From positions 1-8,040 of the forward strand of contig JAGPGI010000101.1 in the NCBI GenBank assembly GCA_018056045.1: a stretch of DNA of 8,040 nucleotides, read 5' to 3'. A program made the position numbers and the translations under genes. Shown piece by piece: positions 1-7,394 of this stretch (position 1 is the stretch's first letter; every line of letters starts with the position of its first letter). The notes under the pieces were generated by a model. It was not told the origin of the DNA and ran no database searches. It saw nothing but the letters and a program-made list of their open reading frames with translations. Source of the DNA: Paracoccus sp. (in: a-proteobacteria). Lineage in GTDB: Bacteria > Pseudomonadota > Alphaproteobacteria > Rhodobacterales > Rhodobacteraceae.

Positions 1-339
1 GATGCCGAGTTCCGTCAGGCAATCGAGGCCACCGGCCGCAAGAAGATCGTCATGGCCGGCCTCTGGACCGAGGTTTGCCTGACATTCCCGACGCTGGACA
101 TGCAGGCCGAGGGCTATCAGGTCTATCCGGTCGCCGACGCGGTGGGCGGCATCTCGCCCGTGGCGCATGACCGGGCGCTGGAGCGGATGCAGGCCGCCGG
201 CGCGACGCCGATCACCGCGATCCAGTTCGGCAGCGAGCTGATGCGGAACTGGGCGCGCGACAGTTCGGACAAGTTCCGCAAGGTGCTGCAATGGTATTTC
301 CCCAAGCGCTTTGCCCTGATGAAAGAGGGCAAGATCTGA
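1..339 (+). CDS. Isochorismatase-family cysteine hydrolase (YcaC-like), 3' part only
   Basis: The reading frame is open from the first base of the window to a TGA at 337-339, giving the last 112 residues; the start lies upstream. The stretch AGLWTEVCLTFPTLDM matches the conserved strand and nucleophile-cysteine segment of isochorismatase-like hydrolases of the YcaC type (a G-hydrophobic-T-E-V-C pattern). It is followed by the usual GYQVYPVADAVGG segment. The Cys of EVC would be the catalytic nucleophile; the partner Asp and Lys would be in the missing N-terminal part. Family members hydrolyse amide or similar bonds in the cytoplasm, but the substrate of this one cannot be told. It converges on napC and shows no link to nitrate reduction. 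The family call is secure from the motif; the specific activity is unknown. Confidence 0.85.
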   Translation, partial: DAEFRQAIEATGRKKIVMAGLWTEVCLTFPTLDMQAEGYQVYPVADAVGGISPVAHDRALERMQAAGATPITAIQFGSELMRNWARDSSDKFRKVLQWYFPKRFALMKEGKI

Positions 340-368
340 CGCCCTGACGGCGGACCGCGAAAGCAGGA

Positions 369-396
369 CGGCCGGGCGTGATGAGACGCCCGGCCG
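369..396. terminator. GC-rich hairpin between convergent genes, candidate bidirectional terminator
   Basis: A perfect 11-bp inverted repeat (CGGCCGGGCGT at 369-379 and ACGCCCGGCCG at 386-396) with a 6-nt loop sits 29 nt after the hydrolase stop and 27 nt after the napC stop on the other strand. Its position between two converging genes fits a shared terminator. There is no clear T-run on either side, so it may pause polymerase or protect 3' ends rather than act as a classical intrinsic terminator. Confidence 0.6.
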
Positions 397-423
397 CAAG
401 GGGTTCGGACCCGTGGGGCCCTA

Positions 424-1113
424 CTAGCCGTCCAGATAGCGGCGCAGCGCCGCCTGATCGTCCGCTGATGCGCCCTGCTGCGGTTCGGCGGGCGCCTGAT
501 CCTCGACCGGCATCGTCCAGCCGGGATCGACGCCGGTCATGTCGGGCAGCTCATGGGCGATGCCCTTGTGGCAATCGATGCAGGTGGCCTGACCCGTCAG
601 CAGGTATTTCGAATGCATTTCAGCCGCGCGCGGCGCCTGACGCGAGAAATCCATCGCCCCGGCCGTGTGGCAGTTGCGGCATTCCAGACTGTCGTTGGAT
701 TTCAGCCGCGCCCATTCGTGCTGCGCCAGTTCCAGCCGATGTTCCAGAAACTTCTGCCGCGTGTCGATGGTGCCGAAGATCTTGCCCCAGACCTCTTTAC
801 TGGCCTGCATCTTGCGCGCGATCTTGTGGGTCCATTCATGCGGCACATGGCAATCCGGGCAGGAGGCCCGCACGCCCGAGCGGTTCGAGAAATGGATCGT
901 ATGCGACAGCTCTTCATAGACGTTGTCGCGCATCTCGTGGCACGAGGTGCAGAATTTCTCGGTGTTGGTGACCTCGAGCGCGGTGTTGAACGCACCCCAG
1001 AAGATCACCCCGCCGATAAAGCCGCCCAGCGTCAGGAAACCGATGCTGAGCGTTCCCGCCGGCGTCGAGACGATGTTCCAGACCCGGCGGATCTGCCGAC
1101 CTAGCCAGCTCAT
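424..1113 (-). CDS. napC: NapC, membrane-anchored tetraheme c-type cytochrome, quinol dehydrogenase
   Basis: This protein of 229 residues oxidises membrane quinol and passes electrons to NapB and NapA in the periplasm. It has one N-terminal membrane anchor (about residues 22-45) and then a periplasmic domain with four CXXCH heme-attachment motifs: C55-C58-H59, C85-C88-H89, C145-C148-H149 and C178-C181-H182. This is the NapC/NirT pattern, with the usual two-plus-two spacing. M61, two residues after the first motif, is in the position where relatives carry a distal Met. The length is normal for the family. The ATG follows the napB stop with no gap (TAA then ATG), and a GGGGA stretch lies 8 nt upstream inside napB. 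The gene ends with two stop codons in a row (TAG TAG, 426-421). It is the last gene of the operon. Function is confident; the C-terminal 35 residues after the last heme are polar and probably flexible. Confidence 0.97.
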   Translation of the reverse strand: MSWLGRQIRRVWNIVSTPAGTLSIGFLTLGGFIGGVIFWGAFNTALEVTNTEKFCTSCHEMRDNVYEELSHTIHFSNRSGVRASCPDCHVPHEWTHKIARKMQASKEVWGKIFGTIDTRQKFLEHRLELAQHEWARLKSNDSLECRNCHTAGAMDFSRQAPRAAEMHSKYLLTGQATCIDCHKGIAHELPDMTGVDPGWTMPVEDQAPAEPQQGASADDQAALRRYLDG

Positions 1114-1599
1114 TTACTCGGTCCCCATCGGCTTGACGCCCATCTTGCTCATGTCGGTAAAGATATTCTCGACCAGCGGTTTGGCGTCGGCTTGCGGGAC
1201 GTGGCAGGCGGTGCAGAAATACCGGCGCGGCGAGACATCGGCCAGCATCTGCGTGTCGCGGTCCATGTAATGCGTGACCGAGATCATCGGCGCGCCCGAA
1301 CCTTCGGTCGCCTCGCGCCGGTGACAGGACATGCAGCGGTTGGCATTGACCGTCAGCTGATAGCCTTCGATCGAATGCGGGATCAGCGGCGGCTGTTCGG
1401 GATATTGCCGCATCAGCCGCTGGTCGTCGGTGACCCAGCGTGGGATCGGGTCGGCGGGGATGACCTCGATCGCGGGCTGCGGACCGTTCAGCTCGACCGA
1501 GCTGCGCAGGGCTTCCTCGACCCCCGGGTCCTGCGCCAGCGCGGCGCCGGTGAAGAATACCGCCGCCAGGGCGCCTGCGATCAGACGAAGCGGGCTCAT
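1114..1599 (-). CDS. napB: NapB, periplasmic diheme cytochrome c, small subunit of nitrate reductase
   Basis: This protein of 161 residues forms the NapAB complex and relays electrons from NapC to NapA. A Sec signal peptide is visible: a short basic start (MSPLR), a hydrophobic core, and a likely cleavage after ALA at residue 22. Two heme motifs, C89-C92-H93 and C129-C132-H133, are present. H75 (in PHSIEGY) and H110 (in THYMDRD) are the likely distal heme ligands of this bis-His family. The start chosen is the ATG at 1599, which overlaps the napA stop (ATGA). The frame stays open farther upstream to 1911, but that part lies inside napA, is not NapB-like and would bury the signal peptide. No strong ribosome binding site precedes the ATG, so translation is probably coupled to napA. 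Confidence 0.96.
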   Translation of the reverse strand: MSPLRLIAGALAAVFFTGAALAQDPGVEEALRSSVELNGPQPAIEVIPADPIPRWVTDDQRLMRQYPEQPPLIPHSIEGYQLTVNANRCMSCHRREATEGSGAPMISVTHYMDRDTQMLADVSPRRYFCTACHVPQADAKPLVENIFTDMSKMGVKPMGTE

Positions 1600-4103
1600 G
1601 CGAGAACGATCTTGACTGCGCATTTCTTGAAATCCGTCTGTTTGGAGATCGGGTCGGTCGCGTCCAGCGTGACCTTGTTGATCAGCTTCGAGGCATCGAA
1701 CCATGGCACAAAGACCACGCCCGTCGGCATGCGGTTGCGGCCACGGGTCTCGACCCGCATCCGCACCTCGCCCCGGCGCGAGATCACCCGCACCTCGGAG
1801 CCCTGGTTGAAGCCGCGCTCGCGTGCGTCGCCCGCGTTCATGAACAGGACCGCGCCGGGGAAGGACTTGTAAAGCTCCGGCACGCGCATGGTCATCGAAC
1901 CCGAATGCCAATGTTCCAGCACCCGGCCGGTCACCAGCCAGAAGTCGTATTCGTCATCCGGGCTTTCGGCCGGCGGCTCATAGGGAACGGCCAGAATGAC
2001 GGCGCGATTGTCCTTGTTGCCATAGAACTGCACTTCGGACCCGGCCTCGACATAGGGGTCGTAGCCTTCGCGGAAGCGCCACAGCGTTTCCTTGCCGTCG
2101 ACGACCGGCCAGCGCAGCCCGCGCACCTCGTCGCTTTGATAGGTGTCATAGGGGGCAAGGTCATGGCCATGGCCACGGCCAAAGGCGGCATATTCCTCGA
2201 ACAGGCCCTTCTGGATGTAGAAGCCGAAATCATTGGCTTCCTGGTTGGCGTAATCCTTGTGGATTTCCGACAGCGGGAACTTGTCCACCTGGCCATTGGC
2301 GAACAGCACGTCGTACAGGGTTTTGCCCTTGTATTCGGGATTGGCCTCCAGCAGTTCGGCCGGCCAGCATTCGTCGGTGGTGAAGCGTTTCGAGAATTCG
2401 ACCAGTTGCCAGGTGTCCGAGCGCGCCTCGCCCGGCGCATTGACCAGCTGGTGCCAGGCATGCGTCCGGCGTTCGGCATTGCCGTAGACGCCCTCTTTTT
2501 CGACCCACATCGCGGCCGGCAGGATGATATCCGCCGCCAGCGCCGTGACGGTCGGATAGGCGTCCGAAACCACGATCATGTTGTCGGGGTTGCGATAGCC
2601 CTGATAGGTCTCGTTTTCCGAGTTCGGCGCCGCCTGCAGGTTGTTGGTGACCTGAATCCAGTAGAAATTCAGCTTGCCGTCCTTGAGCATCCGGTCCTGC
2701 AGCACGGCGTGATAGCCGGGCTTGGTGTTCAAGAGCCCGTGGGGCAGTTTCCACAGCTCCTCGGTATGGGCGACATGTTCGGGGTTCGTCACCACCATGT
2801 CGGCGGGCAGGCGATGGGCAAAGGTGCCCACCTCGCGCGCGGTGCCGCAGGCCGAGGGCTGGCCGGTCAGCGAGAAGGGCGAGTTGCCGGGCTCCGAGAT
2901 TTTGCCGGTCAGCAGGTGGATGTTATAGACAAGCTGGTTGGCCCAGACGCCGCGGACGTGCTGGTTGAAGCCCATGGTCCACAAGGACATGACCTTCTTG
3001 GTCGGGTCGGCGTAAAGCTCGGCCAGTTCCTCGAGGAAGCCCGGCTCGACGCCCGACAGCTCGCTGACATAGTCCAGCGTGTAGTCGGCGACGAAGGCCT
3101 TGTAGGCCTCGAAATCCGAGGGGTCCATCTTGCCGGCCTCGGCGGCGCCGGTGGCGGCCTGTTCCAGCGGATGCTCGGGGCGCAGGCCATAGCCGATATC
3201 GGTCTGGCCCTTCTTGAAGACCGTGTGCTTGGCGACGAAATCCTCGTTCACGCGGCCGGTCTGGATGATGTGATTGGCGATATAGTTCAGGATCGCCAGA
3301 TCGGTGCCCGGCTTGAAGACGATCGGAATGTCGGCCAAGTCCATGCTGCGATGGGTGAAGGTCGACAGCACCGCGCATTTGACGCCGGGCGTGCCCAGCC
3401 GGCGATCCGCCAGCCGCGTCCACAGGATCGGGTGCATTTCCGCCATGTTCGAGCCCCACAGGACAAAGGCGTCCGCATGCTCGAAATCGTCATAGCAGCC
3501 CATCGGCTCGTCGATGCCAAAGGTGCGCATGAAGGCCACGGCGGCCGAGGCCATGCAGTGGCGCGCATTGGGGTCAAGGTTGTTCGAGCGGAAGCCGCCG
3601 CGCATCAGCTTCGATGCCGAATAGCCCTCCATCACCGTCCACTGGCCGGATCCGAACATGCCGATGCCTTCCGGGCCCTTGGCCTTGAGCACCTCCTTGA
3701 CCCGGGCGGCCATGGTGTCGAAGGCCTCGTCCCAGGTTACCGCCTCGAACTGGCCTTCCTTGTCGAAGACGCCATTTGTCTTGCGCATCAGGGGCGTGGT
3801 CAGGCGGTCGTTTCCGTACATGATCTTGGACAGGAAATAACCTTTGACGCAGTTCAGGCCGCGGTTGACCTCGGCCTTCATGTCGCCATGGGTGGCGACG
3901 ACCTTGCCTTCCTTGACGCCGACCATGACGCCGCAGCCAGTGCCGCAAAAGCGGCAGGGGGCCTTGGACCATTTTATCTCAAGCGCCTCGACCCCGCCGC
4001 TGACGGGTTGGGCTGCGGCAGGCAGGCTGAAGCCGGCGGCACTGGCGGCGACGGCCACAGCCTGCGTCTTGAGAAGATCGCGCCGTGTCAGATTTGATGT
4101 CAT
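1596..4103 (-). CDS. napA: NapA, periplasmic nitrate reductase catalytic subunit (Mo-bis-MGD, 4Fe-4S)
   Basis: This protein of 835 residues reduces nitrate to nitrite in the periplasm. The N-terminus is a Tat signal (TRRDLLK at residues 6-12, hydrophobic stretch, cleavage probably near AAAQP at about 30-33), so it is exported folded with its cofactor. Next come C50, C53, C57 and C85, which bind the [4Fe-4S] cluster; K87 follows in the conserved CVKGYF segment and is the usual electron-relay lysine. C183 in NARHCMASA is the molybdenum ligand. Further family landmarks include [12 protein letters not shown], the middle part with [16 protein letters not shown], and the C-terminal dinucleotide-binding domain with [14 protein letters not shown]. 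The length is normal for NapA precursors of this group. The start overlaps the napD stop (ATGA), with a good ribosome binding site 9 nt upstream inside napD. No frameshift or missing key residue was seen. Confidence 0.98.
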   Translation of the reverse strand: MTSNLTRRDLLKTQAVAVAASAAGFSLPAAAQPVSGGVEALEIKWSKAPCRFCGTGCGVMVGVKEGKVVATHGDMKAEVNRGLNCVKGYFLSKIMYGNDRLTTPLMRKTNGVFDKEGQFEAVTWDEAFDTMAARVKEVLKAKGPEGIGMFGSGQWTVMEGYSASKLMRGGFRSNNLDPNARHCMASAAVAFMRTFGIDEPMGCYDDFEHADAFVLWGSNMAEMHPILWTRLADRRLGTPGVKCAVLSTFTHRSMDLADIPIVFKPGTDLAILNYIANHIIQTGRVNEDFVAKHTVFKKGQTDIGYGLRPEHPLEQAATGAAEAGKMDPSDFEAYKAFVADYTLDYVSELSGVEPGFLEELAELYADPTKKVMSLWTMGFNQHVRGVWANQLVYNIHLLTGKISEPGNSPFSLTGQPSACGTAREVGTFAHRLPADMVVTNPEHVAHTEELWKLPHGLLNTKPGYHAVLQDRMLKDGKLNFYWIQVTNNLQAAPNSENETYQGYRNPDNMIVVSDAYPTVTALAADIILPAAMWVEKEGVYGNAERRTHAWHQLVNAPGEARSDTWQLVEFSKRFTTDECWPAELLEANPEYKGKTLYDVLFANGQVDKFPLSEIHKDYANQEANDFGFYIQKGLFEEYAAFGRGHGHDLAPYDTYQSDEVRGLRWPVVDGKETLWRFREGYDPYVEAGSEVQFYGNKDNRAVILAVPYEPPAESPDDEYDFWLVTGRVLEHWHSGSMTMRVPELYKSFPGAVLFMNAGDARERGFNQGSEVRVISRRGEVRMRVETRGRNRMPTGVVFVPWFDASKLINKVTLDATDPISKQTDFKKCAVKIVLA

Positions 4104-4360
4104 GCCAGGGGTTCCTCTTCTTCGGAATGCTCGAAAACCATGTTGGCGGCGACCACGCCGGCCATCTTTGCGATGTCGGTCAGGCGGTCGCCCATTTCAC
4201 GCAGGCTGCGGCCCTCGATGGTGACGACGGCGCGCGACCCTTCGGTCATGTGCAGTTCGACCCCGGGCAGGCTGGGCAGCACGGAAAGCACCTCCGTCTC
4301 GCGTCCGGGGACGATCGAGACGACGGCGCTGGAGATGTGATATCGTCCCGGCTCAGGCAT
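4100..4360 (-). CDS. napD: NapD, Tat proofreading chaperone for NapA
   Basis: This protein of 86 residues is a small ferredoxin-like-fold cytoplasmic chaperone. The family binds the NapA twin-arginine signal peptide and holds back export until the cofactor is inserted. The N-terminal [13 protein letters not shown] and the following [20 protein letters not shown] are typical NapD segments. The ATG at 4360 starts within the last codons of napF (8-nt overlap) and is preceded by GAGG at 6-nt spacing. The frame is open farther upstream, but that stretch is Ala/Pro-rich napF shadow sequence. The C-terminus ends in a run of Glu codons (SEEEEPLA) that also forms the purine-rich ribosome binding site of napA. 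Confidence 0.93.
   Translation of the reverse strand: MPEPGRYHISSAVVSIVPGRETEVLSVLPSLPGVELHMTEGSRAVVTIEGRSLREMGDRLTDIAKMAGVVAANMVFEHSEEEEPLA
4113..4118 (-). promoter_or_regulatory. napA ribosome binding site inside the napD coding end
   Basis: AGAGGA on the minus strand lies 9 nt before the napA ATG. It is part of the Glu codons that end napD, so the same bases encode the acidic tail of the chaperone and load ribosomes on its client gene. Together with the ATGA overlap this predicts coupled translation of NapD and NapA. Confidence 0.7.
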
Positions 4361-4862
4361 GGGCGACCTCGCGCGGGCGGGCGGCGATGGCGCTGCTGGG
4401 GCAGGGCCCGATGCAGGCGCCGCAGCCGCTGCAAAGCCCCGCATCCAGAACCGGCAGGAACGGCCCGCCGGCGCGGGGTTGAAAGCGGATCGCGCTTTCG
4501 GGGCAGGCGTCTCGGCAAGTCATGCAGGTGACGCCGCGCCGTGCCAGACAGGCGTCCGAGATCGCCGCGACATGCTGCATGGCGGGGCTGTCGGAAAAGA
4601 CCGGCTGGGCGCAGGCATCCGCACAGGCATTGCAAAAGGTGCATTCGCCGGCATCGAAATCGATGGCGACGCGGCCTTCGCGGACCAGCAGGATCTGTGT
4701 GGGGCAGGCGCTGACGCAATCGCCGCAGCCAGTGCAGGCGGCAAGCGTCGCCATGCTGGCGCCTGGCGGCAGCGGCCGGAAGCCCGGCGCCGGCCGCGCG
4801 GTCAGAAAACCCCGCCGACTGAACCCCTCGGGGGCGGCGGCGGGTGTCGATGTTCGGTCCAT
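4353..4862 (-). CDS. napF: NapF, cytoplasmic ferredoxin-type protein with four Fe-S cysteine clusters
   Basis: This 169-residue accessory protein of Nap systems is thought to help mature or activate NapA in the cytoplasm. Four cysteine groups are visible: C43-C46-C49-C53P, C74-C77-C80-C84, C105 with C113-C116-C120P, and C144-C147-C150-C154P. Three have the regular CXXCXXCXXXC spacing; the third has a wider first gap (7 residues), which I recall as usual for NapF. SRRGFLTAR at residues 15-23 looks like a twin-arginine motif but is a conserved NapF N-terminal feature, and no hydrophobic signal core follows. The ATG at 4862 is one base after the napE stop, with GGGG 7 nt upstream. The frame continues upstream to 4937, but that would overlap napE. 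The gene overlaps napD by 8 nt. Confidence 0.94.
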   Translation of the reverse strand: MDRTSTPAAAPEGFSRRGFLTARPAPGFRPLPPGASMATLAACTGCGDCVSACPTQILLVREGRVAIDFDAGECTFCNACADACAQPVFSDSPAMQHVAAISDACLARRGVTCMTCRDACPESAIRFQPRAGGPFLPVLDAGLCSGCGACIGPCPSSAIAARPREVAHA

Positions 4863-4863
4863 C

Positions 4864-5052
4864 TCAGTGCCCCAGCGGCCCGGGAGGGCCGGCGAGGATC
4901 TGGTAGAACCAGACCAAAAAACCGTAGCCGCCGACAAAACAGATCGCGAGGAACGGCCAGATGCCGAAGGCGAGGACCGCGAAGGTCAACAGTTCCCTTG
5001 CCCGCGATGGGGCCGGGTCTGCGGTTGGTTCGTTCTTGCGCTGTTCAGGCAT
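4864..5052 (-). CDS. napE: NapE, small membrane protein of the Nap operon
   Basis: This protein has 62 residues from the ATG at 5052 (MPEQRKN...). It has a charged N-terminal tail of about 20 residues, one membrane span (about residues 22-52), and the ending VGGYGFLVWFYQILAGPPGPLGH, which closely resembles NapE proteins of Paracoccus and related bacteria. The function of NapE is not firmly known; it is found as the first gene of nap operons in many alphaproteobacteria. I chose the ATG over a TTG four codons upstream (5064) because the TTG has no ribosome binding site, while the ATG has a weak purine stretch (CGAGAG) directly before it. The stop is 1 nt before the napF ATG. Confidence 0.88.
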   Translation of the reverse strand: MPEQRKNEPTADPAPSRARELLTFAVLAFGIWPFLAICFVGGYGFLVWFYQILAGPPGPLGH

Positions 5053-5140
5053 CTCTCGAAACAAGGGCTGTGGCTGGCATCTTGCGGTTGTTTTCCGGGA
5101 AAACGACGCAATCTGCGAGCTGGCTAAGGTATTGGCAAAC

Positions 5141-5167
5141 TCGATCCGACCTATGGGTCGGGACCGA
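5141..5167. promoter_or_regulatory. Inverted repeat at the predicted nap transcription start
   Basis: A perfect 6-bp inverted repeat with a 4-nt centre (CCGACC TATG GGTCGG, 5146-5161) extends imperfectly on both sides to 5141-5167 (TCGAT pairs with ACCGA with one bulge and one mismatch). If the FNR-type site at 5197-5210 works at about -41, transcription would begin near 5160. The repeat would then lie at the start of the leader. It could be a repressor operator or a 5' hairpin in the nap mRNA. The promoter assignment is inference. Confidence 0.5.
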
Positions 5168-5172
5168 TTTTC
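5167..5172 (-). promoter_or_regulatory. Candidate -10 element of the nap promoter
   Basis: GAAAAT on the minus strand matches TATAAT at 4 of 6 positions. It would place +1 near 5160, putting the centre of the FNR-type box at about -43, close to the class II activator position. There is no clear -35, as expected when an activator replaces it. This is a weak call made from position. Confidence 0.35.
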
Positions 5173-5196
5173 TGGACGATGCGAATGTTGTTATCC

Positions 5197-5210
5197 TTGA
5201 CCTAAATCAA
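5197..5210 (-). promoter_or_regulatory. FNR/FixK-type binding site upstream of napE
   Basis: TTGACCTAAATCAA (read on the plus strand) has perfect TTGA-N6-TCAA half-sites; the family consensus is TTGAT-N4-ATCAA. It lies 145 bp before the napE ATG in an AT-rich gap, and no other promoter-facing gene is near. This suggests low-oxygen activation of nap by an FnrL- or FixK-like regulator. A further CTTGA (minus strand, 5218-5222) repeats the half-site 11 bp away, one helical turn. The rest of the 5053-5289 gap holds AT-rich sequence with no coding signal. Confidence 0.65.
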
Positions 5211-5273
5211 GGGCCGGTCAAGCTATCTGAAGTTTTTATGTCGTTATGTTTATTTGGAAATATCGCTGTGGTG

Positions 5274-5302
5274 GCGAAAGGGGCGGGGATCAGCCCTTTC
5301 GC
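5274..5302 (-). terminator. Hairpin spanning the stop codon of the DoxX gene, candidate terminator
   Basis: A 9-bp perfect inverted repeat (GCGAAAGGG at 5274-5282, CCCTTTCGC at 5294-5302, loop of 11 nt) includes the last codons and stop of the DoxX gene. It sits at the end of the bufferin-type operon, before the nap promoter region. No U-run follows directly; the next ~50 nt are AT-rich. It may end or weaken transcription from buf into nap. Confidence 0.45.
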
Positions 5303-5727
5303 GCGGTCAGCAGATGATCCAGCGACCAGCGCCCCGGCCCCTTGGCGATCAGCGCCAGAAAACACGCGGCCCACAGCCCATGGGTCTGCCATGCCGAAGG
5401 GTAGACAAAGATCTGGATCACCAGCGTCATCATCAGCAGCCCCAGCGCCGCGAAACGCGTGCCCAGCCCCAGCACCAGCAGCGCAGGCAGGAGATGCTCG
5501 GCCAGGGTCGCCGCCACCGCCGCCCAGTCCGAGGGGATCAGCGGCAGCGCATATTCGTGCTGGAACAGGAACCACGTGCTGTCGGCGATGGAAAACCCCT
5601 CGACCTTGGTGCGCCCCGAGGCCCAGAACACCGAGGCCGGAAACACCCGCAGCGCCAGCGCGGCGACCGACCATGGCAGGCGGCCCAGCAGCCCGTCGAT
5701 GCGGTCAAGAAAAGGGATCGGTGTCAT
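5290..5727 (-). CDS. DoxX-family membrane protein of the bufferin (gig-like) operon
   Basis: This protein of 145 residues has four predicted membrane helices (about 18-38, 67-86, 92-110 and 116-129). Family landmarks are visible: [12 protein letters not shown] near the end of helix 1, [10 protein letters not shown], and the [24 protein letters not shown] segment leading into a Gln/Phe-rich helix (VIQIFVYP). DoxX proteins are inner-membrane proteins of varied or unknown role. A DoxX gene is regularly the last member of DUF2282-DUF692-DUF2063 operons, including the gold-induced gig operons, so a role in redox chemistry or metal handling linked to the exported peptide is plausible. The ATG at 5727 overlaps the stop of the DUF2063 gene (ATGA), with GGAAAG 8 nt upstream. 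The family call is strong; the molecular function is open. Confidence 0.88.
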   Translation of the reverse strand: MTPIPFLDRIDGLLGRLPWSVAALALRVFPASVFWASGRTKVEGFSIADSTWFLFQHEYALPLIPSDWAAVAATLAEHLLPALLVLGLGTRFAALGLLMMTLVIQIFVYPSAWQTHGLWAACFLALIAKGPGRWSLDHLLTARKG

Positions 5728-6500
5728 TGCGGTGTCTTTCCATATGGGAATGCGGTGATGGCGCCGGCCTGCGCCAGCGTCAGCAGCAGCGGGCCGGGAT
5801 CATGGCCCGGCTGGTCGCGCAGCGCGGCCTCGGCGGCGGCGAGCAGCGTGGCGCCATGCATCAGCGCCTGCAGAAAAGCCGGATCGCCCGTGCGCAGCGG
5901 CAGAACCCGCACCTGATCGGCCGCATCGCGCAGGATCAGCGTGCTTTCGGGCGTGCCCGCATCCAGTTCGGCCGGGGGCTCTGCCTCGGGCTGGTTGGCC
6001 TGCCAGATGGTGCGGGCCGCGTAATCCGCCTGCAATATTCGCACCGAGGGGTGCAGTCGCGCGCCCCGCGCGGCGGGGTCCTGCGCGGCCTCGGCCAGAC
6101 TGGCGGGGCCGGCTGCGGGTGCGTCGGGGGCGTGATACGCCTCGCCGCGCAGCCATTCCAGCCGCGCCACGTCCGGCAGATAAGGGTAATCGGCCAGCGG
6201 CGGAAAACGCTTGAGAAAGCCCGGAAATGCCTCGCCCCAGCGAAACAGCATCGGCGAGGCGGGCGGATGCGCGGTCAGGAATTCGCGCGCCAAAGCGGCA
6301 AAGAACTGCGCGCCCAGCAGCCGCTCGATCACCGGGAAGCGCGTGGCCAGCGCCCGGGTCAGGCTATGGGCCACGTTGTTGCGATAGACGGCAAAGCGGC
6401 GACCGGCCTCGGTCGGGTCGCGGGCGGTGACGCCCGGCGGCAGGGCGCCCGAGGCCAGGGCGCTGCGAAACGCGGCGGTCAGTTCAGCATGCGCGGGCAA
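5724..6500 (-). CDS. bufC: BufC-type DUF2063 protein, partner of the MNIO peptide-modifying enzyme
   Basis: This protein has 258 residues. The N-terminal DUF2063 domain (about residues 8-98) shows the family pattern [18 protein letters not shown]...[13 protein letters not shown]...[18 protein letters not shown] second domain (about 105-250) has [18 protein letters not shown] and [18 protein letters not shown], as in HvfC/BufC proteins. In MNIO-based RiPP pathways this partner is thought to recognise and present the precursor to the DUF692 enzyme. The old label 'putative DNA-binding' for DUF2063 is probably misleading here. The start is a TTG at 6500, supported by GGAGG 5 nt upstream and by lack of an in-frame ATG at a sensible place. 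It overlaps the DUF692 gene by 17 nt and the DoxX gene by 4 nt. Confidence 0.9.
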   Translation of the reverse strand: MPAHAELTAAFRSALASGALPPGVTARDPTEAGRRFAVYRNNVAHSLTRALATRFPVIERLLGAQFFAALAREFLTAHPPASPMLFRWGEAFPGFLKRFPPLADYPYLPDVARLEWLRGEAYHAPDAPAAGPASLAEAAQDPAARGARLHPSVRILQADYAARTIWQANQPEAEPPAELDAGTPESTLILRDAADQVRVLPLRTGDPAFLQALMHGATLLAAAEAALRDQPGHDPGPLLLTLAQAGAITAFPYGKTPQ

Positions 6501-7338
6501 GGCAGCCTCCGTTCACGCCGTCGAGGATGCCGGCGGCGCGGCGCGCCTCGGCCAGCAATTCGGCAAAGGGCGGCACGTCATTGTCCCATTCGATCAACGT
6601 GGGCAGCGCGCCAGCGCGGGCGACGGTTTCGGCGTAAAGCACCCAGACCGGATCGGCGACCGGGCTGCCATGATCGTCGATCAGCAGCGGACCCGAGGGC
6701 AACTCCTCCTCGGCATGGCCGCCCAGATGGATCTCGCCCACCTCGGCCAGCGGGAAATCCGCCAGATAGGCGCGGGCGTCAGTCCGGTGATTGGTGGTCG
6801 AGACAAAGACATTGTTGATGTCCAGAAGCAAGCCGCAGCCGGTGCGGCGGGCGATCCGGGTCAGGAAATCGGTCTCGGTCAGGGTGGATTGTTCGAACAG
6901 GACATAGGTCGCGGGGTTTTCCAGCAGCATCCGCCGCCCCAGCCGGTCCTGCACCTCGTCGATATGGTCGCAGACGATGTTCAGCGTCTCGGGCGTATAG
7001 GGCAGGGGCAAGAGGTCGTTGAGATATTCCGCGCCATGGCTTGACCATGCCAGATGCTCGGAAAAGCTTTCGGGCTGATAGCGGTCGACCAGCGCGCGCA
7101 GCCGCGCCAGATGGTCGGCATCCAGCCGGCCGGGGCCGCCGATGGACAGCCCGACCCCATGCAGCGAGATCGCGTAATCCTGTCGCAGCGCGGTCAGTTG
7201 CCGATGCGGCGGGCCGCCCGCACCCATGTAATTCTCGGCATGGATTTCAAAGAAACCCAGCGCGGGGCGGGTTTCACGGATGGCGGGGAAATGTTCGGGC
7301 TTGAAGCCAAGGCCCGGCGCGGCTGGCAGCGCAGTCAT
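6484..7338 (-). CDS. bufB: BufB-type DUF692 multinuclear iron oxidase (MNIO), RiPP-modifying enzyme
   Basis: This protein has 284 residues with a TIM-barrel fold of the DUF692/MbnB family. The family uses two or three iron ions and O2 to oxidise cysteine residues of precursor peptides; in bufferins the reported product is a thiooxazole. Likely metal ligands and landmarks are E35-N36, H60 ([11 protein letters not shown]), E94-H95 (FSEHLAWS), E140-N141 (LLENPATY), D173 with N175-N176 (LDINNVFVS), H204 and H208 (IHLGGHAEE), D222-H223 (DDHGSPV) and E250-D252 (IEWDND). All the usual blocks are present, so the enzyme should be active. I chose the ATG at 7338 because AAGGAGG lies 9 nt before it. The frame stays open to 7572, but that part lies in the precursor gene and is not family-like. 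The precursor gene is immediately upstream and the DUF2063 gene overlaps downstream. Confidence 0.93.
   Translation of the reverse strand: MTALPAAPGLGFKPEHFPAIRETRPALGFFEIHAENYMGAGGPPHRQLTALRQDYAISLHGVGLSIGGPGRLDADHLARLRALVDRYQPESFSEHLAWSSHGAEYLNDLLPLPYTPETLNIVCDHIDEVQDRLGRRMLLENPATYVLFEQSTLTETDFLTRIARRTGCGLLLDINNVFVSTTNHRTDARAYLADFPLAEVGEIHLGGHAEEELPSGPLLIDDHGSPVADPVWVLYAETVARAGALPTLIEWDNDVPPFAELLAEARRAAGILDGVNGGCLARAC
6506..6510 (-). promoter_or_regulatory. Ribosome binding site deciding the TTG start of the DUF2063 gene
   Basis: GGAGG on the minus strand lies 5 nt before the TTG at 6500, inside the end of the DUF692 gene. It is the only strong site near the N-terminus and supports the uncommon start codon. 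Confidence 0.65.
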
Positions 7339-7347
7339 CGGAAGTTG

Positions 7348-7354
7348 CCTCCTT
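7348..7354 (-). promoter_or_regulatory. Strong ribosome binding site of the DUF692 gene
   Basis: AAGGAGG on the minus strand lies 9 nt before the ATG at 7338. It fixes the start of the MNIO enzyme against a longer open frame reaching back into the precursor gene. Confidence 0.75.
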
Positions 7355-7364
7355 GTCAGGAATG

Positions 7365-7388
7365 GGCCGGGCCCCGGCGGACCCGGCC
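7365..7388 (-). terminator. Intercistronic GC hairpin between precursor and modifying-enzyme genes
   Basis: A 7-bp inverted repeat (GGCCGGG at 7365-7371, CCCGGCC at 7382-7388) with a 10-nt loop lies in the only sizeable gap within the operon, just after the precursor stop. The loop region can form a competing shorter stem with the left arm (7366-7369 with 7375-7378). There is no U-run. It may act as a partial terminator or 3'-end protector, so that much more precursor than enzyme is made; that role is inference. Confidence 0.5.
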
Positions 7389-7394
7389 GGAGCG

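Noticed and set aside
1600..1911. N-terminal extension of NapB
   Set aside because: The extension lies wholly within napA in another frame and would place a clear Sec signal peptide in mid-protein. The ATG at 1599 gives the usual ATGA overlap.
1905..4097. 730-codon open frame on the plus strand opposite napA
   Set aside because: It mirrors napA in a GC-rich sequence with strong third-position bias. The translation has no recognisable domain, and napA is complete and clearly real.
4800..4830. Twin-arginine-like SRRGFL near the NapF N-terminus as an export signal
   Set aside because: No hydrophobic core follows, and the same motif occurs in NapF proteins known to be cytoplasmic.
5053..5064. 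TTG start four codons upstream of the chosen napE start
   Set aside because: No ribosome binding site precedes it, and the ATG at 5052 gives a normal NapE length.
4359..6818. 819-codon open frame on the plus strand across napF, napE, the intergenic gap, DoxX and DUF2063 genes
   Set aside because: It is low-complexity (Arg, Ala, Gly, Pro-rich), crosses several well-supported genes and the nap promoter region, and has no family features.
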